Part shown: piece after piece, positions 25,613-33,875 of the stretch | Layout: every line of letters begins with the position of its first letter | Position numbering within the stretch: position 1 is the first letter of the stretch | NCBI GenBank assembly: GCA_050305405.1 | Contig: JBNLFG010000002.1 | Coordinates: 248,001 to 312,000 of the forward strand | Length of the DNA stretch: 64,000 nt | Reading direction: 5' to 3' | From: Desulfolinea sp050305405 | GTDB taxonomy: Bacteria > Chloroflexota > Anaerolineae > Anaerolineales > Villigracilaceae | Notes under the pieces: model-generated | The model's input: the letters and a program-made list of their open reading frames with translations, nothing else | What the model was told of the DNA's origin: nothing | The model's database searches: none | Made by a program: the position numbers and the translations under genes

Positions 25613-26011
25613 TCAATTTTGTAACGCCATTCTGATTTGATTTTTACCGGTTTCCTCTTCAAAGACTTCGCCTGTTTCCACGAAACCGTATTGCTTATAG
25701 AAATTTCTTCCGATTGGATTGTCTTTGAAAACATCCAGAACCAAGGGCATTCTGATATTTGCAGCAAAATCCATCAGTTGATGACCGATCCCGTTACGCT
25801 GGTGATCGGCGTGAACAAAAAGCCCGCCAACTTCATTGCCGAGCAGCGAGATGAATCCGATCACCTTGCCATCTTTTTCGTAGACCCATGTTTCGGATGC
25901 GGGCAAGTAGTCTGCTGCGATTCTCTTTCTTTCTTCCGCCAGAAAGGCTTCATTGAGAAAATGATGCGCGATCTTGGATGCGGTGTACCAAGCGTTCAGG
26001 AGTTCGTTCAA
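25613..26011 (-). CDS. GNAT acetyltransferase (YjaB-like), start uncertain
   Basis: At least 132 residues. 'GLFVHADHQRNGIGHQLMDFA' contains the acetyl-CoA-binding R/QxxGxG/A motif, and 'VFKDNPIGRNFYKQYGFVETGEV' is the conserved C-terminal strand. The annotated start would be TTG at 26011, but the reading frame continues upstream with 'IRKYQPTDL', the expected first beta strand of the family, up to about 26038. The true start may be a non-standard CTG overlapping the stop codon of the preceding gene, which would couple their translation. Confidence 0.82.
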   Translation of the reverse strand: MNELLNAWYTASKIAHHFLNEAFLAEERKRIAADYLPASETWVYEKDGKVIGFISLLGNEVGGLFVHADHQRNGIGHQLMDFAANIRMPLVLDVFKDNPIGRNFYKQYGFVETGEVFEEETGKNQIRMALQN

Positions 26012-26034
26012 ATCGGTGGGTTGATATTTTCTGA

Positions 26035-26358
26035 TCAGAGTAAGTAATCCAAGTTCAAGATAAGGACTGCGACACAGGAGATCATCACAGCCAACGGGAT
26101 CGGGATAAAGATCAATTTCTCAAGCGTTTTCTCTTTTTGCATTATCCAGAATGCCGCAATCCCCCCAACCAAAAAACCGACGGGCGGACCTTGAATGATG
26201 GCCACCGTTGCTGAATCTTGCCAGCCGAAAAATAGCAGCATGATCATGCCAGCGAAACCGCCTCCAATGGCAGCGACGATGGCGCTGACCACTGTGATCA
26301 GCATTTTGGCGATCCAGTGATATTGTTGAGATTTTTGTGCTGTAGCTGTGTTGGTCAT
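26035..26358 (-). CDS. Small membrane protein of unknown function
   Basis: A 107-residue protein with three predicted membrane segments (about 17-46, 53-72, 82-104) and a short polar N-terminus. I recognise no family. It immediately precedes the acetyltransferase on the same strand and the two share a junction at 26035-26038. The gap upstream (26359-26487) shows no clear signal. Confidence 0.65.
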   Translation of the reverse strand: MTNTATAQKSQQYHWIAKMLITVVSAIVAAIGGGFAGMIMLLFFGWQDSATVAIIQGPPVGFLVGGIAAFWIMQKEKTLEKLIFIPIPLAVMISCVAVLILNLDYLL

Positions 26359-26487
26359 CTGGACTCCTGAGGGTGTTAGCCGAGTTCGTTTTCTTGGGAG
26401 TAGTTGTTCATGATGATTCTTTATAAAGAGAGTTTAAATTCTTTTCGAAGTTGGTCGAATTTATAACATATTGTTTCGCAGAAAATG

Positions 26488-28548
26488 CTATGGAATACCC
26501 CAAACATAAGCAACACCATTTCCATAGGTTACTAAATAACGCCCGTCTGGGGTGAAATCAGCGGAACAACATGTGTTTAATCGTCGGAGTTCGCTTCCAA
26601 ATTTAGCATTCCATAAGCGAATTGTCCCATCCCAACCGACTGAAACTAATAGATTGGATTGTGGATTAAATTCCAAGGTACGAATTTTTCCCCAAAAACC
26701 TTCTCCACTTCGATCTTCATGACCGCTGAGTGTTGCTTGTAAAGTTAGGGTTTCAAGATTCCAAACAAAAATATCTGTTATGTTGCCAGTAGCAATGAAT
26801 TGCCCATCGGAACTAAATGCGAATGCTTCAAGATAATTGAAATCAGCTATGATCTCCATTGGTAGGAAAAACCTTTCTTCCGTATCTTCATCTTTGAAGA
26901 AAGGTTCTGTTCGACCATTGTTTGTATCATATCCAAATGTTACAAAATTGCCTTGAGCATTGAAGTTGTAATTCTTAATTGCATAGGGGTTTGCATAACC
27001 ATATGCATAACTATTTATGCCATATCTAATAGTTTTTCCAGACTGTAAATTCAACGCTACAAAATTGTCCGCATTTGTTAAAAAAATACTTGCCCCGTTA
27101 GAAGAGAAGGAAATTGGACTGTAAAAAACATCCTTTAGTTTCCATTCGTGTGTAATTGCTCCAGTATTTAGATCCCATAGCTGTAGAATTTCTCTGTCGA
27201 ATGTTGCCAAGGATCTACGGTCTGGAGCAAAGCTGATCCCTTTGATTTCGCAACAATCTAGTTGGAGAGTTTTTAGCAATTCATTACTTTGAATATCGTA
27301 AACTTCAACCTGCCCAGAATGCGTTAGGGTTGCGAGTGCATATCGCTGTGTCCCATCAATTTCGATAATACTAGCATCGGCTACATCGAAATCAGTAATT
27401 GGGATTTTCGCAAAATCTTCTTTTGTGTTGATGTTGATTACATTAATGCCTGTTTTCCCATAATAAGCAAGGAAATTACTGTCAGGGCTTAATGCAAACG
27501 TATCATCCAAATAAGTGGCTCCAATATCTATATCTATGCTAAATAATTCGTTACCACTCGCTAGATCAAAAATTAATATTTGATCCTTCACCGAACACGC
27601 TCCCAGTTCATGGTTGCTAGTGATATTTACTTGACAAGTTTCAAATGGCTCTTCATTTTGTGTTAGGAAGTTAAAGATTTTGCTATCTTCTCCATAGCTT
27701 GTTACGAATACCCCTGTGTTGTCACGATTAAAAACAAAATCATAGCCCCCTGTTTGATAAGTAGTTACCAATTCACCTGTGCTAGATTCTATTGCAGTGA
27801 GACCTCTTTGACCACTAAAAAACAATTCTTTGCCATCTTCTGTGAATGATAATGCTACTGTTGTATACCATATATCATGTTCGCTAAATATTTCCTGTCC
27901 TGTTTCTGTATTCCATAGGATCATTACATTTACTGGAGAGCTACATCCACGACAGGCCCCTCCAATTGCCGCAACGTAACCTCCGCGTCCATACGCTAGT
28001 TTAGAAACCCATACCATCCCACCATCAAGACTTCTCATCTGTAACCCTGAAAGCGCATTCCATAAACTGACTTTCCCATCTACTGCGACGGCTAAAACAT
28101 TTCCATCAGGACTAAAGGCAATCGCTGAGACGTAATCCTTAACATCGAGAAAACCATTTTGTTCAAAGGTTTCCCCATCGTATAAGAAGACGCCCCGTCC
28201 TGTTGCAATAGCTAAACGTTGACCGTCAGGAGAAAATTCAATATCCTGCGCTGTTCCTGTACCAATTACATTCAGGAGTTTCATTTGGGTACCTGCGTTG
28301 AACTCTGTCAGCGTTAGCGGATGGGTAGGAACAGGAGCCACTGCTATTGGTTCCATTGTTGCGGTTGGAGAAATTGTAGTTGGTGTTGGAGTTTGTGATG
28401 CAGGGATTTTTGTAGCAGTTGCAGTTCGAGATGAACTGATTGTTGGAGAAGAAGCGGCTGGGAGAGTGGATGTAGGCGCAAGCTGAGATTGCATACACCC
28501 TGATAAAAAGAAAGCTATAAGGAATACGAAGTAGGACAATCTTTTCAT
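26488..28548 (-). CDS. WD40-repeat lipoprotein
   Basis: A 686-residue exported beta-propeller protein. A signal peptide ends in the lipobox 'FLSGCMQS' (Cys18), followed by a Ser/Thr/Pro-rich stalk (~20-80). The remainder is a series of WD40-like units with recurring 'DIEFSPDGQRLAIATG', 'AIAFSPDGNVLAVA' and 'VGWDGTIRLWN' phrases, enough for one or two propellers. Such proteins probably act as surface scaffolds or ligand binders; no enzymatic domain is present. The gene is A+T-rich and seems to be monocistronic. Confidence 0.87.
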   Translation of the reverse strand: MKRLSYFVFLIAFFLSGCMQSQLAPTSTLPAASSPTISSSRTATATKIPASQTPTPTTISPTATMEPIAVAPVPTHPLTLTEFNAGTQMKLLNVIGTGTAQDIEFSPDGQRLAIATGRGVFLYDGETFEQNGFLDVKDYVSAIAFSPDGNVLAVAVDGKVSLWNALSGLQMRSLDGGMVWVSKLAYGRGGYVAAIGGACRGCSSPVNVMILWNTETGQEIFSEHDIWYTTVALSFTEDGKELFFSGQRGLTAIESSTGELVTTYQTGGYDFVFNRDNTGVFVTSYGEDSKIFNFLTQNEEPFETCQVNITSNHELGACSVKDQILIFDLASGNELFSIDIDIGATYLDDTFALSPDSNFLAYYGKTGINVININTKEDFAKIPITDFDVADASIIEIDGTQRYALATLTHSGQVEVYDIQSNELLKTLQLDCCEIKGISFAPDRRSLATFDREILQLWDLNTGAITHEWKLKDVFYSPISFSSNGASIFLTNADNFVALNLQSGKTIRYGINSYAYGYANPYAIKNYNFNAQGNFVTFGYDTNNGRTEPFFKDEDTEERFFLPMEIIADFNYLEAFAFSSDGQFIATGNITDIFVWNLETLTLQATLSGHEDRSGEGFWGKIRTLEFNPQSNLLVSVGWDGTIRLWNAKFGSELRRLNTCCSADFTPDGRYLVTYGNGVAYVWGIP

Positions 28549-28593
28549 TTTGTGACTCTCCCTATGTAATAGATGATGTCTTGTGTCTGTTGC

Positions 28594-29517
28594 CTAAGCC
28601 CCAAATACCTCACTCAACGCCCTAACCTGCTCCGCAGCATGATACGACGACCTGACCAGCGGACCCGACTCAACCCACTTGAATCCCAAATCGAGACCAA
28701 ATTCTTTCAACTCTTCGAACTCTTCGAGCGTGTAATAGCGGGCGATGGGCAGGTGCTTGCGGCTGGGCTGTAAATACTGCCCAACGGTCAGGATGTCCAC
28801 ATCCCAACGGCGCAGGTCACGGATCACTTCTTTGACTTCATCCATCTCCTCGCCCAAGCCGACCATGATGCCCGACTTTGTCAGCCCGTTCGGGAAGAGT
28901 TTCTTCGCATTCACCAGCGTCGCTTCGGTGACGGCGTAATTACTCTGCGGCTGGATCGTCTTGAAGAGGCGCGGCACACTCTCTACATTGTGGTTCAAAA
29001 TATCGGGGCGGGCATCCATCACGATCTTCAAGGCTTCCACGCTGCCCTTAAAATCGGGGATCAGCACCTCCACCGAGCAATCCTCCACAATCTCGTGAAT
29101 GCGGCGGATGACCATCGCAAAGATAGGCGCACCGCCGTCCCGCCGTTCGTCACGGTTCACCGACGTGATGACAGCGTGCTTCAACTCCATCGCCTTCACC
29201 GCTTGCGCCACACGCTCGGCTTCCTCCCAATCCAAATCTTCGGGCATGCCGTGCTTCACATCGCAGAAACGGCAGGAGCGTGTGCAAACAGCGCCCAGCA
29301 TCAAAAAGGTCGCCGTGCCGGAGCCCCAGCACTCGCCCAAATTCGGGCACATCGCCTCTTCACAGACGGTGTGCAGTTCCTTCTTGCGCATCAAAACTTT
29401 CAGTTGCTTCGTCACTTCGCCAGACGGCGCCTTGACCTTGATCCAGTCCGGGCGGCGTAGCGGTTTGGGGGTAGATTCTTCGGGCGAGATTCGATCTCGG
29501 GTAGGGGTAGCAGGCAT
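28594..29517 (-). CDS. lipA: Lipoyl synthase
   Basis: A 307-residue radical-SAM enzyme inserting two sulfur atoms into protein-bound octanoate. The auxiliary cluster ligands C52-x4-C57-x5-C63 ('CEEAMCPNLGEC') and the radical-SAM cluster C78-x3-C82-x2-C85 ('CTRSCRFC') are intact, as is the C-terminal 'VRSSYHAAEQ' with the auxiliary Ser ligand. Length is normal. lipB is not adjacent. A family A repeat lies directly upstream. Confidence 0.97.
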   Translation of the reverse strand: MPATPTRDRISPEESTPKPLRRPDWIKVKAPSGEVTKQLKVLMRKKELHTVCEEAMCPNLGECWGSGTATFLMLGAVCTRSCRFCDVKHGMPEDLDWEEAERVAQAVKAMELKHAVITSVNRDERRDGGAPIFAMVIRRIHEIVEDCSVEVLIPDFKGSVEALKIVMDARPDILNHNVESVPRLFKTIQPQSNYAVTEATLVNAKKLFPNGLTKSGIMVGLGEEMDEVKEVIRDLRRWDVDILTVGQYLQPSRKHLPIARYYTLEEFEELKEFGLDLGFKWVESGPLVRSSYHAAEQVRALSEVFGA

Positions 29518-29555
29518 AATTCAACTCCGTTTCGTAGTATTTTTTATGGATAACC

Positions 29556-29664
29556 CAGTTCCTGAGCGGAGGTCGAACGTAGTGAGACCGTAGTCGAAGG
29601 ACGGTATTTGCAAATCCGCCCTTCGACTGCACCGACACTTCGTGTCGCTTCCGCTCAGGGACTG
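29556..29664. repeat. MITE-like element, family A (CAGTTCCTGAGCGGA ends)
   Basis: A 109-base element bounded by CAGTTCCTGAGCGGA (29556-29570) and TCCGCTCAGGGACTG (29650-29664), 14 of 15 complementary. A second copy is at 51734-51867. Its right end contains the stop codon of the NfeD gene. Confidence 0.88.
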
Positions 29665-30980
29665 CTAGATTTTCTAACGATCAATCTCAACCCTTCGACG
29701 GATACAACCTCGATCCGCTCTCCCTTTGAAATTGCTTCCGTTCTATCAGCTTTTTCAGCAGACCAAAGTTCGCTCCCCACCCGAACCTCGCCGCTCGCAG
29801 CGAAATCCGTTGTGGCAACACCTTGCTTGCCGACGAGCGATTGCTGCCCCATGCGCACGGGCGCTTTGAGCGCTTTGAGCGCAAAACCCAGAATGGCAGT
29901 GAACATGGCAGCGATCAGCACGGCAACAGTGATGACGAGCGGAACAGAGACGCGCCCAAATTCAGGCGTGCCGGGCGAGTTGAAGAGCACCAGCGCTCCA
30001 ACGATGAACGAGCCGATGCCCGCTGCCGTCAGTGCGCCGTGCGTGGGCGCTTTGACATCCAGAATGAAAAGGGCGAAGGAGACGATAATAAAGATCAGCC
30101 CGAACCAGTTGACGGGCAGAATGCCCATCCCGTAGACAGCGAGGGCGAGGGCGATGACGCCGATGAAACCCGCCACCCAGCCGCCTGGGCTGCCGAGTTC
30201 GATGAAGATCGCCTGCGTGCCGATGGCGATCAAAATGAAAACAATATTCGGGTCGGTTAGCAATTTGAGCAGTTGCTCAATCAGCGTGAGGGGGATATCT
30301 TCGACGCGCGTGTTAGCGGTGTTGAGCAGGCGGCTTTCGCCGAGCACGGTCACTTCAAAACCGTTTAGTTGGGCAAGCAGGTCACCAAGGTCTGTGGCGA
30401 TGAAATCCACCAAGCCGACTTCATAGGCTTCGCTGGCAGAGACAGCCCGTGCTTCTTCGATGGTTGCTTCGGCGATGGCGATGGCTTCATCCCCACGCCG
30501 TTCCGTCAGTGTGCGGACGGTTGCCTTCAGGGCTTCGATCTCTTTGGCTTTGGCGGTCTCGCCGATGTCGGAGCCGTCGCTGTTGATCGGGCTGGCTGCC
30601 CCGATAATCGTCTCGGGAGCCATGGCAGATGCATGCCCCGCGAGCGTGATCAGTGTCCCCGCCGAGCCAGCCATCGCTCCTTGCGGCGAGACATAGACGA
30701 TCACAGGTACGCTGCTTGCGCGGATAATCTGTACCATATCACTCATCGTGGTGATGGCGCCGCCAGGCGTGTTCAATTGCAGGATCAAGGCTTCGGCGTT
30801 ATTCCGCTCGGCAACCCTGACTGCCCGCTCAAGATATTGCAGCGACGAAGGCGCAATTGTCCCGTCAATTTCCATGACCATGATGGTGGAAAGGCCGTCC
30901 TGCGCGTGAACGGATGTCCATGAGAAGAACAGGGCGGTAAATAGCACGAGTAGAAGCTGAAGGCTTTTTTTAGTTTTCAT
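29655..30980 (-). CDS. NfeD-type membrane serine protease (ClpP-class)
   Basis: A 441-residue protein. A signal peptide (1-26) is followed by a ClpP-like protease domain: 'LNTPGGAITTM' (~69-79) and the nucleophile S106 in 'QGAMAGSAGTLI'. Then come four to five membrane segments ('NIVFILIAIGTQAIFIELGSPGGWVAGFIGVI') and a C-terminal OB-fold (NfeDC) domain. This is the long, protease-containing NfeD that usually partners stomatin/SPFH proteins; no SPFH gene is nearby. I use the ATG at 30980; TATAAT ends nine bases before it. The stop codon TGA is inside the end of a family A repeat. Confidence 0.9.
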   Translation of the reverse strand: MKTKKSLQLLLVLFTALFFSWTSVHAQDGLSTIMVMEIDGTIAPSSLQYLERAVRVAERNNAEALILQLNTPGGAITTMSDMVQIIRASSVPVIVYVSPQGAMAGSAGTLITLAGHASAMAPETIIGAASPINSDGSDIGETAKAKEIEALKATVRTLTERRGDEAIAIAEATIEEARAVSASEAYEVGLVDFIATDLGDLLAQLNGFEVTVLGESRLLNTANTRVEDIPLTLIEQLLKLLTDPNIVFILIAIGTQAIFIELGSPGGWVAGFIGVIALALAVYGMGILPVNWFGLIFIIVSFALFILDVKAPTHGALTAAGIGSFIVGALVLFNSPGTPEFGRVSVPLVITVAVLIAAMFTAILGFALKALKAPVRMGQQSLVGKQGVATTDFAASGEVRVGSELWSAEKADRTEAISKGERIEVVSVEGLRLIVRKSSSP

Positions 30981-30989
30981 TGTGAGATT

Positions 30990-30995
30990 ATTATA
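30990..30995 (-). promoter_or_regulatory. -10 element close to the NfeD start
   Basis: TATAAT on the minus strand ends nine bases before the ATG at 30980, leaving almost no 5' leader; see the leaderless finding. Confidence 0.5.
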
Positions 30996-31026
30996 CTTTG
31001 GAAGAAGTTGAAAATTAGCAGAGTTC

Positions 31027-31130
31027 ATAGAACGCGGATTTGCGCTGATCTTGCGGATTCTCACGGATAAAGCAAGCAGCTTAAAAAAAACCGCGTAAAT
31101 CAGCCAAATCCGCGAGTATCCGCGTTCTAT
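31027..31130. repeat. Dispersed inverted repeat, family C
   Basis: ATAGAACGCGGATTTG at the left and AATCCGCGAGTATCCGCGTTCTAT at the right (the arm is longer, only its ends given here as ATCCGCGTTCTAT) bound about 104 bases with central GCGGATTCTCACGG. Other copies: 9214-9310 and 62656-62760. The right end holds the stop codon of the aminotransferase gene. Confidence 0.85.
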
Positions 31131-32341
31131 TGTAGACAGTTAGCGAGACGCTTCACCCCTTCTCGAATTTCAGCTTCGCCATAAAACGCAAAGCAAAGCC
31201 GCATATATTCTTCCATGCCCATCTTTGCCGAGAAGAGCGCGCCCTGCCGAATATCGACGTTGAAATTTTTAGCCTTTTTGCGCAACTCGCCACTGTCCAC
31301 ACCGGGGATGCGCACCCAATAAAAGAAACCGCCCTCGGGGGTGGTGAATTTTGCTTTGGGGAGCATTTCCTTTAGCGCAGCATCCATCACTTGTAAACGA
31401 GCGGAATACGTTGCCTTTAGTGTGGTGATATTTTTCGCCAAATCTCCGCTTTCAAGTAGTTCATGCACAATCGCCGATGTGAATGGGTTCAGACCGCCGC
31501 CGCTGTCGATGAGGCCGCAGGATGTAATCGTTTTCAGAACGTTGGCGTGGGCTTGAATCCATCCCAGTCGCAGACCGGGGGCGAGTATTTTTGAGAAGGA
31601 GTTGATCGAGGCTACTTGCTCGGATGTGTCTGAAAAGAGGGCAAAAGGTTTGGGAACGAGACCTGTCAGGTTTTCTACGCCTTTTTTTGGCGGAGAGCCT
31701 ACCCCAGACTGAACGGGGTCTTGGTCTTTAGGGTGCGCTTTGAAACCTGACAGTTCTAGGAGGTGATAGACCTCGTCAGCGACGATTAGGAAGTTGTGCT
31801 TTTCGGCGAGTTCGACGAGTTTTTCGCGCCGTGCGAGTGAGAGCGTGCGTCCGCTGGGGTTTTGGAAGGTGGGGATGGTGTAGAGTAGTTTGGGGTTTTC
31901 TCGCTCTAGAATCTCTTCGAGGGCATCAAGAGACAGCCCCTCGTCATCCATTGGCACGGATAACACCCGTAGTCCGTGGTCGGCGAAGATGCGCAGGGCG
32001 AGGAAATAGGTTGGGGCTTCGACGATGACCGTGTCGCCGGGGCGGGTATGCAAGCCCACCAGCAGATCCAAGCCCGAAGATGCCCCATTGCTGACGAGCA
32101 GGGACGATCCATTCACGGTTTCTCCGAAAGACTGGGTTAGAAAATCCGCCAGAGATTCTCGAAAATAGCCGTTGCCCTGTTCCGTGCCATATTGCAAAGA
32201 TGCACGCATCCCTTTGGCGAAGGCGCGTTCACTAGCACGCTGGAGCGCATCCACCGGTAAAAGCTCAAGAGCGGGGTTGCCCATGCCGAGATCAATCGCA
32301 TCGGCGGGCGCAACGGTTTGGATGATCTTTTTGTCATTCAT
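31127..32341 (-). CDS. PLP-dependent aminotransferase (MocR/2-aminoadipate type) with in-frame repeat insertion
   Basis: A 404-residue class I/II aminotransferase. 'DTVIVEAPTYFLALRIF', 'YTIPTFQNPSGRTLSLARR', 'LIVADEVYHLLELS' and the PLP lysine in 'SINSFSKILAPGLRLGWI' place it in the LysN/2-aminoadipate group. No GntR DNA-binding domain is present. Between 'ADEVYHLLELSGF' and 'KPFALFSD' about 33 extra residues (Pro/Lys/Gly-rich) are encoded by a palindromic repeat at 31661-31755; relatives join these segments with a short loop. The stop codon lies in a family C repeat. The ATG (32341) lies seven bases after TATAAT with no Shine-Dalgarno, fitting a leaderless transcript. Confidence 0.9.
   Translation of the reverse strand: MNDKKIIQTVAPADAIDLGMGNPALELLPVDALQRASERAFAKGMRASLQYGTEQGNGYFRESLADFLTQSFGETVNGSSLLVSNGASSGLDLLVGLHTRPGDTVIVEAPTYFLALRIFADHGLRVLSVPMDDEGLSLDALEEILERENPKLLYTIPTFQNPSGRTLSLARREKLVELAEKHNFLIVADEVYHLLELSGFKAHPKDQDPVQSGVGSPPKKGVENLTGLVPKPFALFSDTSEQVASINSFSKILAPGLRLGWIQAHANVLKTITSCGLIDSGGGLNPFTSAIVHELLESGDLAKNITTLKATYSARLQVMDAALKEMLPKAKFTTPEGGFFYWVRIPGVDSGELRKKAKNFNVDIRQGALFSAKMGMEEYMRLCFAFYGEAEIREGVKRLANCLQ
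31661..31755. repeat. Palindromic repeat inserted inside the aminotransferase gene
   Basis: CTGTCAGGTTT (from about 31664) and AAACCTGACAG (ending about 31753) are perfect inverted copies enclosing about 70 bases. The element lies in the coding sequence and stays in frame. Confidence 0.82.
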
Positions 32342-32348
32342 GCGTGGG

Positions 32349-32354
32349 ATTATA
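32349..32354 (-). promoter_or_regulatory. -10 element positioned for a leaderless aminotransferase transcript
   Basis: TATAAT on the minus strand with exactly seven bases before the A of the ATG at 32341. No consensus -35 is seen. Confidence 0.5.
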
Positions 32355-32378
32355 CCGAATGGCGTTGCGATGTCGTTC

Positions 32379-32407
32379 TTGACCCTAACCCTTCATCACG
32401 GTAAAAT
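32379..32407 (+). promoter_or_regulatory. Promoter of tRNA-Gly
   Basis: TTGACC (32379-32384), 17-base spacer, TAAAAT (32402-32407), 13 bases before the tRNA. Confidence 0.85.
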
Positions 32408-32420
32408 CACTGTCGCTAAT

Positions 32421-32492
32421 GCGGGAGTCGCCAAGTGGTAAGGCATCAGCCTTCCAAGCTGACATTCGCGGGTTCGAATCCCGTCTCCCGCT
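32421..32492 (+). tRNA. tRNA-Gly, anticodon TCC
   Basis: A 72-base cloverleaf with acceptor GCGGGAG/CTCCCGC, discriminator T, anticodon stem TCAGC/GCTGA and loop CTTCCAA (anticodon TCC, codons GGA/GGG), T arm GCGGG-TTCGAAT-CCCGT. The 3' CCA is not encoded. Confidence 0.96.
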
Positions 32493-32496
32493 CAAG

Positions 32497-32550
32497 ATGG
32501 GTTGAAGGTTGCAGGTTGAATGAAGAAAACTTTCAACGGCAACCTTTTAC
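32497..32550. repeat. Short inverted repeat between tRNAs (GTTGAAGGTTGCAG type)
   Basis: GTTGAAGGTTGCAGGTTGAA is followed by TTTCAACGGCAACCTTTT, so the two halves are partly complementary. The vocabulary (TTGAAGGTT, GCAACCTT) recurs in A+T-rich gaps such as 61801-61840. Confidence 0.5.
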
Positions 32551-32564
32551 TTATCAGAATGAAA

Positions 32565-32637
32565 GGGCCCGTGGCGCAGCGGTTAGCGCTGACGACTCAT
32601 AATCGTTAGGTCGCTGGTTCGAATCCAGCCGGGCCCA
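32565..32637 (+). tRNA. tRNA with CAT anticodon, probably tRNA-Ile2 (lysidine type)
   Basis: A 73-base cloverleaf: acceptor GGGCCCG/CGGGCCC, D arm GCGC/GCGC, anticodon stem GACGA/TCGTT and loop CTCATAA (CAT), T arm GCTGG-TTCGAAT-CCAGC. The anticodon arm and T arm closely resemble E. coli ileX, whose C34 is changed to lysidine by TilS to read AUA. Elongator tRNA-Met is the alternative. No encoded CCA. Confidence 0.85.
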
Positions 32638-32644
32638 TCTTCCA

Positions 32645-32677
32645 AAGACTTTGCCTTTTTTGGCGAAGTCTTTTTTG
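32645..32677 (+). terminator. Terminator after the tRNA-Gly/Ile pair
   Basis: AAGACTTTGCC/GGCGAAGTCTT with a T loop followed by TTTTTG, eight bases after the tRNA. Confidence 0.85.
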
Positions 32678-32719
32678 TTAAACAGTATCTTTGCGAGATC
32701 GTAGTGTGTAGTATTTGCC

Positions 32720-33037
32720 TTAAAAGAAATACTGTAACATCAACAAAACGCTCATTCCGGCAACAATCGTCCAGACGATATTTTTTGTTTTCCATGCGAC
32801 CAAAGTTGCGACGAGACCAGCGAGTAAACGATAATTACCGAGAGAAATGTCGAGGGTTCCGCCGGGCAAGACCAATTCAGGGGCGATAATCGCGGAGAGT
32901 ACCGCAAGTGGGACAAAGCGCAGCGCGCGTTCGATCAGCTTGGGGGGCTGCCAACGGTCAAGTATCACAATAAATGAAAGTCGGATGCCGAAAGTCAGGA
33001 TGCCGATAATGAACATTGTGATCCAGAAATTATTCAT
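32720..33037 (-). CDS. azlD: AzlD, small subunit of branched-chain amino acid exporter
   Basis: A 105-residue protein with four membrane segments. 'GIRLSFIVILDRWQPPKLIERALRFVPLAVLSAIIAPEL' is the typical AzlD pattern. It functions with AzlC as an exporter of branched-chain amino acids (BrnE in Corynebacterium). Its start overlaps the azlC stop by eight bases, indicating translational coupling. Confidence 0.9.
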   Translation of the reverse strand: MNNFWITMFIIGILTFGIRLSFIVILDRWQPPKLIERALRFVPLAVLSAIIAPELVLPGGTLDISLGNYRLLAGLVATLVAWKTKNIVWTIVAGMSVLLMLQYFF

Positions 33038-33719
33038 CTCCGCTCCCTTCGCTCCATAAGCCGACGGCGATGCCGATAATCGCAGCGACGATCAAGTTTA
33101 GTTTGTAGGGCAGCGGGGCGGTCAGGACAGCAACTACGCTTGCAGATAAGGCTGCGAGAACCCCGGGGCGATCTTTCAGTGTAGGGACAACCAGCGCGAT
33201 GAAAGTCAACGCAAGCGTGAAATCTAACGACCAACTCTCCGGGAACTGCGCCCCCACAAAAATGCCCACGGCGGTGCTGATTTGCCAGGATGTCCACAAT
33301 GCCAATCCCGCGCCGAGAAAGTACCAGTGCTTTTGGGGGCTGGCATCCCGTTTGTAGTAGCGCGTAATAGCGACGGCGTAAGCTTCATCGGTTAGCAAGT
33401 AAGAGAGCACTGTTTTCCAAAGTGGATTGAGTTCCTTAATATGCGGAGCGATGGAGGCACTGTAGAGCGCGTGACGTAGATTGATGACGAAGCCAGTCAC
33501 GATCATCACCAGCGCGGGTGTGCCTGCTGCAACAAGTTGCGCGAGCATAAACTGTGCTGAACCAGCAAAGACGATCACAGACATGGCTTGGGCTTCGCTT
33601 GCGCTCAAACCGGCCCCGAGGGCTAAAATACCGTAGATCGTCCCAAAGGGAACGACACCTACCAAGATGGGTGTTTCATCTCTTAAACCATGTAGAAACT
33701 CTATTTTTGCACTTTGCAT
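33030..33719 (-). CDS. azlC: AzlC, large subunit of branched-chain amino acid exporter
   Basis: About 229 residues with five to seven membrane segments. 'TPILVGVVPFGTIYGILALGAGLS', 'IVFAGSAQFMLAQL', 'GFVINLRHALYSASIAPH' and 'FLLTDEAYAV'-like 'LLTDEAYAVAITRYY' are AzlC signatures. The start at 33719 has GGAGAACAAAA in front; the longer in-frame start at 33743 has none. The gene is divergent from yccF with about 156 bases between. Confidence 0.92.
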   Translation of the reverse strand: MQSAKIEFLHGLRDETPILVGVVPFGTIYGILALGAGLSASEAQAMSVIVFAGSAQFMLAQLVAAGTPALVMIVTGFVINLRHALYSASIAPHIKELNPLWKTVLSYLLTDEAYAVAITRYYKRDASPQKHWYFLGAGLALWTSWQISTAVGIFVGAQFPESWSLDFTLALTFIALVVPTLKDRPGVLAALSASVVAVLTAPLPYKLNLIVAAIIGIAVGLWSEGSGDE

Positions 33720-33875
33720 TTTTGTTCTCCAAAATTTTGCCAATTATAGTGGAAGGCTGATTTTTGGATGAACGGCTTTTCTGCGCTTTTTATAAATAAC
33801 AACTGAAAGACCAGATTTGCGTATACAATCATAGTGAAAGAATAATTTTGATCTTTCTTGAAAAGGAGAAGTAAA

